Shown here: piece after piece, positions 61,111-64,000 of the stretch | How positions within the stretch are numbered: the first letter of the stretch is position 1 | How the letters are laid out: each line of letters starts with the position of its first letter | NCBI RefSeq assembly: GCF_032017025.1 | Contig: NZ_DALZQO010000001.1 | Location: forward strand, 186,001 to 250,000 | Source: Hydrogenoanaerobacterium sp032017025 | GTDB taxonomy: Bacteria; Bacillota; Clostridia; Oscillospirales; Ruminococcaceae | Direction of reading: 5' to 3' | Length of the DNA: 64,000 bases | The notes under the pieces: model-generated | Told to the model about the DNA's origin: nothing | The model's input: only the letters and a program-made list of their open reading frames with translations | The model's database searches: none | Translations under genes and position numbers: made by a program

Positions 61111-62155
61111 TGTCGCTGCCTCCTGTCTGAGAGAGTGCATACAGAATAATACCGTTCGACACAATTAGTCGAATAACCTCAGATAAGCCGCCCTCAGGCA
61201 AGAGCTGGTTGGCAACAGGCAGAGCGATTGTCAAAAGAGCCTGGTAGAGGAATGTACCGAGGATTACGTGCGAGATTTTACAGCTTTTTGCCGTTGCACC
61301 GCCCAGCAATACTGCTGCAACGGGAGCAATCGCCATATTTAGCGGTGCGTTGTATAGCTGGTAGAAGCCAAAGCTCTGTGCATAAAAGATGATACCGACA
61401 GCACCGATTACGGTGGAAAGCACAGTACCAATGGTGCGGCTTTTGTCTACGCTGATACCGGACGCAACTGCAAAGCGCGGGTTATCACCCACAGCCTTCA
61501 TACCAACACCGATTTTACTTCTGGAAAACAGCCACATTAAGAAGCATGCGAACAAAGCAAACAAAATCAAACCGGTGGGGATTGTAATGCCAAACAATTT
61601 AAAAGATAAGAAATTGTTAAGAATGGCATCGTAGTTGTCGGTTAATGTAATGGTAGAACGCAAACCGGAACCGGAGCCGCCGATCGGCCAAACCATAGTG
61701 GGGTCTTTAAACGGCATAATGAGCCAACCAATGCACATTAAGGATACGATTGCGTAGCCTACATAAGTACCAACCATCATCTCAGAGCCTTTTACAGCGT
61801 TCAGCAGCTTGCCATAAAGGTAGCCTGCAACAACACCGAAAGGGATGGAAATTACGATAGCCATGAAAATACCCATCCAGCCTTTAAAGCCGATCTCAAT
61901 GCTGATTAAGCCTGCGAGAATACCGCATAGCAGACCCACGGGTAAACCAAAGTTCATACCGGTACCGGACATAATCGCCGGCACCATTGCCAGTGCAAAT
62001 ACCATGTTCATACCAAAGCGAACCAGTATGTCAGAAGCAAGTGTGCCCATATTCTGCTGCTGAAAAACTGCAGTTACAACGAGCACCAATAAAAATACGA
62101 TAATGATAAGACGCGGAAGGCCCATCTGCTTTACGCCTGCTTTAATACGATTCAT
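61103..62155 (-). CDS. ABC importer permease, second system, first subunit
   Basis: A 350-residue permease matching the 18557-19597 protein along its length: NFGLPVGLLCGILAGLISIE, GSEMMVGTYVGYAIVSLMCI and MKAVGDNPRFAVASGISVDK are equivalents. The ATG overlaps the ATPase stop by four bases (ATGA). The pair of permeases is expected to form the channel. A small insertion of Gly-Ser residues (WPIGGSGSG) replaces WPIGKG of the first system in the large outside loop. Confidence 0.92.
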   Translation of the reverse strand: MNRIKAGVKQMGLPRLIIIVFLLVLVVTAVFQQQNMGTLASDILVRFGMNMVFALAMVPAIMSGTGMNFGLPVGLLCGILAGLISIEIGFKGWMGIFMAIVISIPFGVVAGYLYGKLLNAVKGSEMMVGTYVGYAIVSLMCIGWLIMPFKDPTMVWPIGGSGSGLRSTITLTDNYDAILNNFLSFKLFGITIPTGLILFALFACFLMWLFSRSKIGVGMKAVGDNPRFAVASGISVDKSRTIGTVLSTVIGAVGIIFYAQSFGFYQLYNAPLNMAIAPVAAVLLGGATAKSCKISHVILGTFLYQALLTIALPVANQLLPEGGLSEVIRLIVSNGIILYALSQTGGSDNG

Positions 62156-63747
62156 TCCGCACCATCCTTTCCTGTACTCCCTGCCATTGCCAGACCAAAT
62201 TGAGAATCAGGAGCGTCAGGGTTTAGAATATTGAAGATTTTACCGCCGGTAACAATGGCGATACGGTCGCAAATCAGTCTTAGCTCCGCAAGCTCAGATG
62301 AAGTCATAATAACGGTCAGACCGAACTCACGGTTGAGCTTAACAATAGTGTCAAGCACAATGCTTTTTGCACCAACGTCAATTCCGCGGGTGGGCTCTGA
62401 AATCAGCAGCACGTCCGGTTTCAGAATCAACGCGCGTGCAATACAAACCTTCTGCTGGTTACCACCCGAGAGCCTTTTAACGGGCTGTGTCGGGCCGGTG
62501 CAACGGATGTCCAACTCTTTGATGTAGTTCTGTGCATTTTTACGGACTTCCGACTGGTTCATTTGGGTAAACGGACCAAATTTATGGATAAAACGATCCT
62601 GGTTCATAATGGCGGGAATCACCATGTTCAGTTCGATCGAGGTATCGGGAACCAAACCAACTCCGCGGCGATCTTCCGAAACAAAGCTGAGCTTTGAATG
62701 AATGGAAGCCTTGGGGTTGTTGAGCGTAAGCTTTTCGCCATTGATTAAAACTTCGCCATAGGTGGGGTAAACGCCCATTAAGCCGTTGGCAATACCAATT
62801 TTGCCCTGCCCTGCCAAGCCGCCCAGGCCTAAAATTTCACCCTTGTATACATCAAGGTCAACGCCGCGCACCACTTCACCCGGCATCTCCACTTTAAGGT
62901 CACGGATAGAAATTGCAATTTTACTCTTGTCAATTTTGTCGTTTGCCTGCTTCTGGGACATATCAATTTTACGCCCAACCATCAGCTCTGCAAGCTGTTC
63001 AATGTTCGTATCTTTTTTGTCAAGTGTTTGAATCCATGTACCATCACGCATAACGGTAATTTTGTCTGCGGCATCAATTACCTCATCCAAGCGATGGGTA
63101 ATAAACAGTATGCCAACGCCTTCGGAAGCAAGCTTTTTCATTACCTTGAGCAGGCTTGCTGCTTCGCTTTCGGCCAAAACTGCTGTAGGTTCATCAAATA
63201 CAAGCAGTTTAATATTCTCTTTATCAATTTCACGTGCAATTTCAATAAATTGCATGTAGCCTACCGGTAATCCGGCAACAGGAAGATCTTCGTCGACATC
63301 CATTCCCAGCTTATCGAGTGCTTTTCTGGAGTCGCCTTTAATTTTTTTGGTGTCAAGGTTTTGGAGTTTTTTGCCAAAGGCATAGCTGAGTGCGCCTTTC
63401 TTTAAGGGTTCGCGGTTTAATTTAATATTTTCAGCAATAGAAAAACCGGGAATCAGCATAAATTCCTGATGAACCATGCCGATGCCAAGGCGCATTGCAT
63501 CGGAGGGATGGGTGATTTTTACTGCTTCGCCGTTAATTGCGACATCGCCCTCGTATCCACCCGTAGTATGTATTACCGACATACCGAACAAAATGTTCAT
63601 CAATGTGGATTTACCCGCGCCATTTTCACCACATAATGCATGGATCTCTCCGGGCATAACCTCCAGAGAAACTCCCTTTAGCACCTTGTTGCCGTAATAT
63701 TCCTTTTTAATGTCTTTCATTTGAAGGATGGGGGTTTTTTCTTTCAA
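62152..63747 (-). CDS. ABC importer ATPase, second system, two nucleotide-binding domains
   Basis: A 531-residue double ATPase with GENGAGKST and LLVFDEPTAVL in the first domain and the degenerate GLAGQGKIG with RLSGGNQQKVCIAR and VLLISEPTRGIDVG in the second, exactly as in the first system. The TTG start at 63747 gives an N-terminus (MKEKTPILQMKDIKKEYYGN) that lines up with the paralogue; the open frame continues to 63834 over the hairpin and is not favoured. It is coupled to the permease gene behind it and follows the binding-protein gene after an intergenic hairpin. Confidence 0.93.
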   Translation of the reverse strand: MKEKTPILQMKDIKKEYYGNKVLKGVSLEVMPGEIHALCGENGAGKSTLMNILFGMSVIHTTGGYEGDVAINGEAVKITHPSDAMRLGIGMVHQEFMLIPGFSIAENIKLNREPLKKGALSYAFGKKLQNLDTKKIKGDSRKALDKLGMDVDEDLPVAGLPVGYMQFIEIAREIDKENIKLLVFDEPTAVLAESEAASLLKVMKKLASEGVGILFITHRLDEVIDAADKITVMRDGTWIQTLDKKDTNIEQLAELMVGRKIDMSQKQANDKIDKSKIAISIRDLKVEMPGEVVRGVDLDVYKGEILGLGGLAGQGKIGIANGLMGVYPTYGEVLINGEKLTLNNPKASIHSKLSFVSEDRRGVGLVPDTSIELNMVIPAIMNQDRFIHKFGPFTQMNQSEVRKNAQNYIKELDIRCTGPTQPVKRLSGGNQQKVCIARALILKPDVLLISEPTRGIDVGAKSIVLDTIVKLNREFGLTVIMTSSELAELRLICDRIAIVTGGKIFNILNPDAPDSQFGLAMAGSTGKDGAE

Positions 63748-63797
63748 GATGTATCGCCGCCTAGCATTATCATTTTTTAGCTTTTGAGGTAACACAA

Positions 63798-63831
63798 TGC
63801 GCCACAGGAATAGAGTATTGCCTGTGGCGCA
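63798..63831. terminator. Hairpin between binding-protein and ATPase genes, second system
   Basis: TGCGCCACAGG and CCTGTGGCGCA pair perfectly around 12 bases. No T run follows, so it may limit read-through weakly or protect the binding-protein mRNA. It occupies the same place as the hairpin at 21270-21297 of the first system. Confidence 0.65.
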
Positions 63832-63867
63832 CATGTTGCTTATAAACTCTGCTTTAACTTATTTTGT

Positions 63868-64000
63868 TTAACCAAAGGTGTAGAAGTTACCAAGCAGTGT
63901 AAAGAAGTTTTCGTAATCAACACCGTTTTCAGACAGTTTTGTCATAGTAACAGGTCCGCCAGCCAATTCGGAGCAGATCGCTGTCATAGCTTCCATGTCG
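63868..64000 (-). CDS. DUF3798-type binding protein, C-terminal 44 residues only
   Basis: The last 44 codons of a gene that begins off the right edge. The end reads ENFFTLLGNFYTFG, resembling ENFWTVMLPYVNF of the DUF3798 protein at 21406-22566, and it holds the same operon position before a double ATPase. It is therefore very probably the binding protein of the second importer. The first part of the gene, its signal peptide and its promoter are not in the window. Confidence 0.8.
   Translation of the reverse strand, partial: DMEAMTAICSELAGGPVTMTKLSENGVDYENFFTLLGNFYTFG

Noticed and set aside
1..64000. CRISPR arrays, insertion sequences, prophage or integrase genes
   Set aside because: No regularly spaced repeats, transposase, integrase or phage proteins were found on either strand.

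Overview
The window looks like chromosomal DNA of an endospore-forming, anaerobic Firmicute, most likely a clostridium of the Oscillospirales/Ruminococcaceae type. The reasons are a complete gerA-gerB-gerC germinant-receptor operon, a Prp protease between ribosomal proteins L21 and L27 (with the matching cleavable L27 leader), PyrR attenuation, Mini-ribonuclease III, a reverse rubrerythrin, YitT/DUF421/DUF4363 membrane proteins, and many TTG and GTG starts. The sequence is a draft assembly: it holds one 10-N gap (32935-32944) and one apparent single-base frameshift, in ftsX. No phage, insertion sequence, integrase or CRISPR array was seen. Most genes lie on the minus strand. || 1-15.8 kb: pyrR-pyrC (pyrC runs off the left edge) behind a clear PyrR attenuator; greA-lysS; a gene set for cell-wall division control (ftsE-ftsX, an M23 murein hydrolase of the FtsEX-partner type, and an S41 C-terminal-processing protease homologue whose catalytic serine is replaced by arginine); a CdaR/PucR-type regulator; an RsuA-type pseudouridine synthase with a MATE exporter; a DUF4830 protein; a cation/proton antiporter behind a fluoride riboswitch; and an ATC-hydrolase-family protein. 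|| 15.8-25.1 kb: the most interesting block. A DUF3798-type lipoprotein ABC importer (binding protein, double ATPase, two permeases, M20 dipeptidase) is transcribed away from a MerR-type regulator fused to a SAM-dependent methyltransferase, which is followed by an M24 Xaa-Pro-type peptidase. Both divergent promoters have unusually long spacers (19 and 18 bp) and each carries a GCCC-N3-GGGC dyad 8 bp from the -35 box, the architecture expected of MerR-type control. || 25-35 kb: reverse rubrerythrin, a 52-residue Asn-rich protein, YitT, mrnC-obgE, rplU-prp-rpmA, lgt-folD, and two M16 peptidase homologues. || 35-47.8 kb: a 2454-residue cyclic beta-glucan synthase-like protein placed 36 bp behind gerABC, then DUF421/DUF4363 and tRNA-Ala(CGC). 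|| 47.8-56 kb: an ECF transporter (UPF0397 S component, fused double ATPase, T component) led by a SAM hydroxide adenosyltransferase, and OPT transporter, PqqD-family protein and PepD. || 56-64 kb: a DegT aminotransferase with a phosphoglycosyl transferase, a second MATE protein, and a second copy of the DUF3798 ABC importer running off the right edge.
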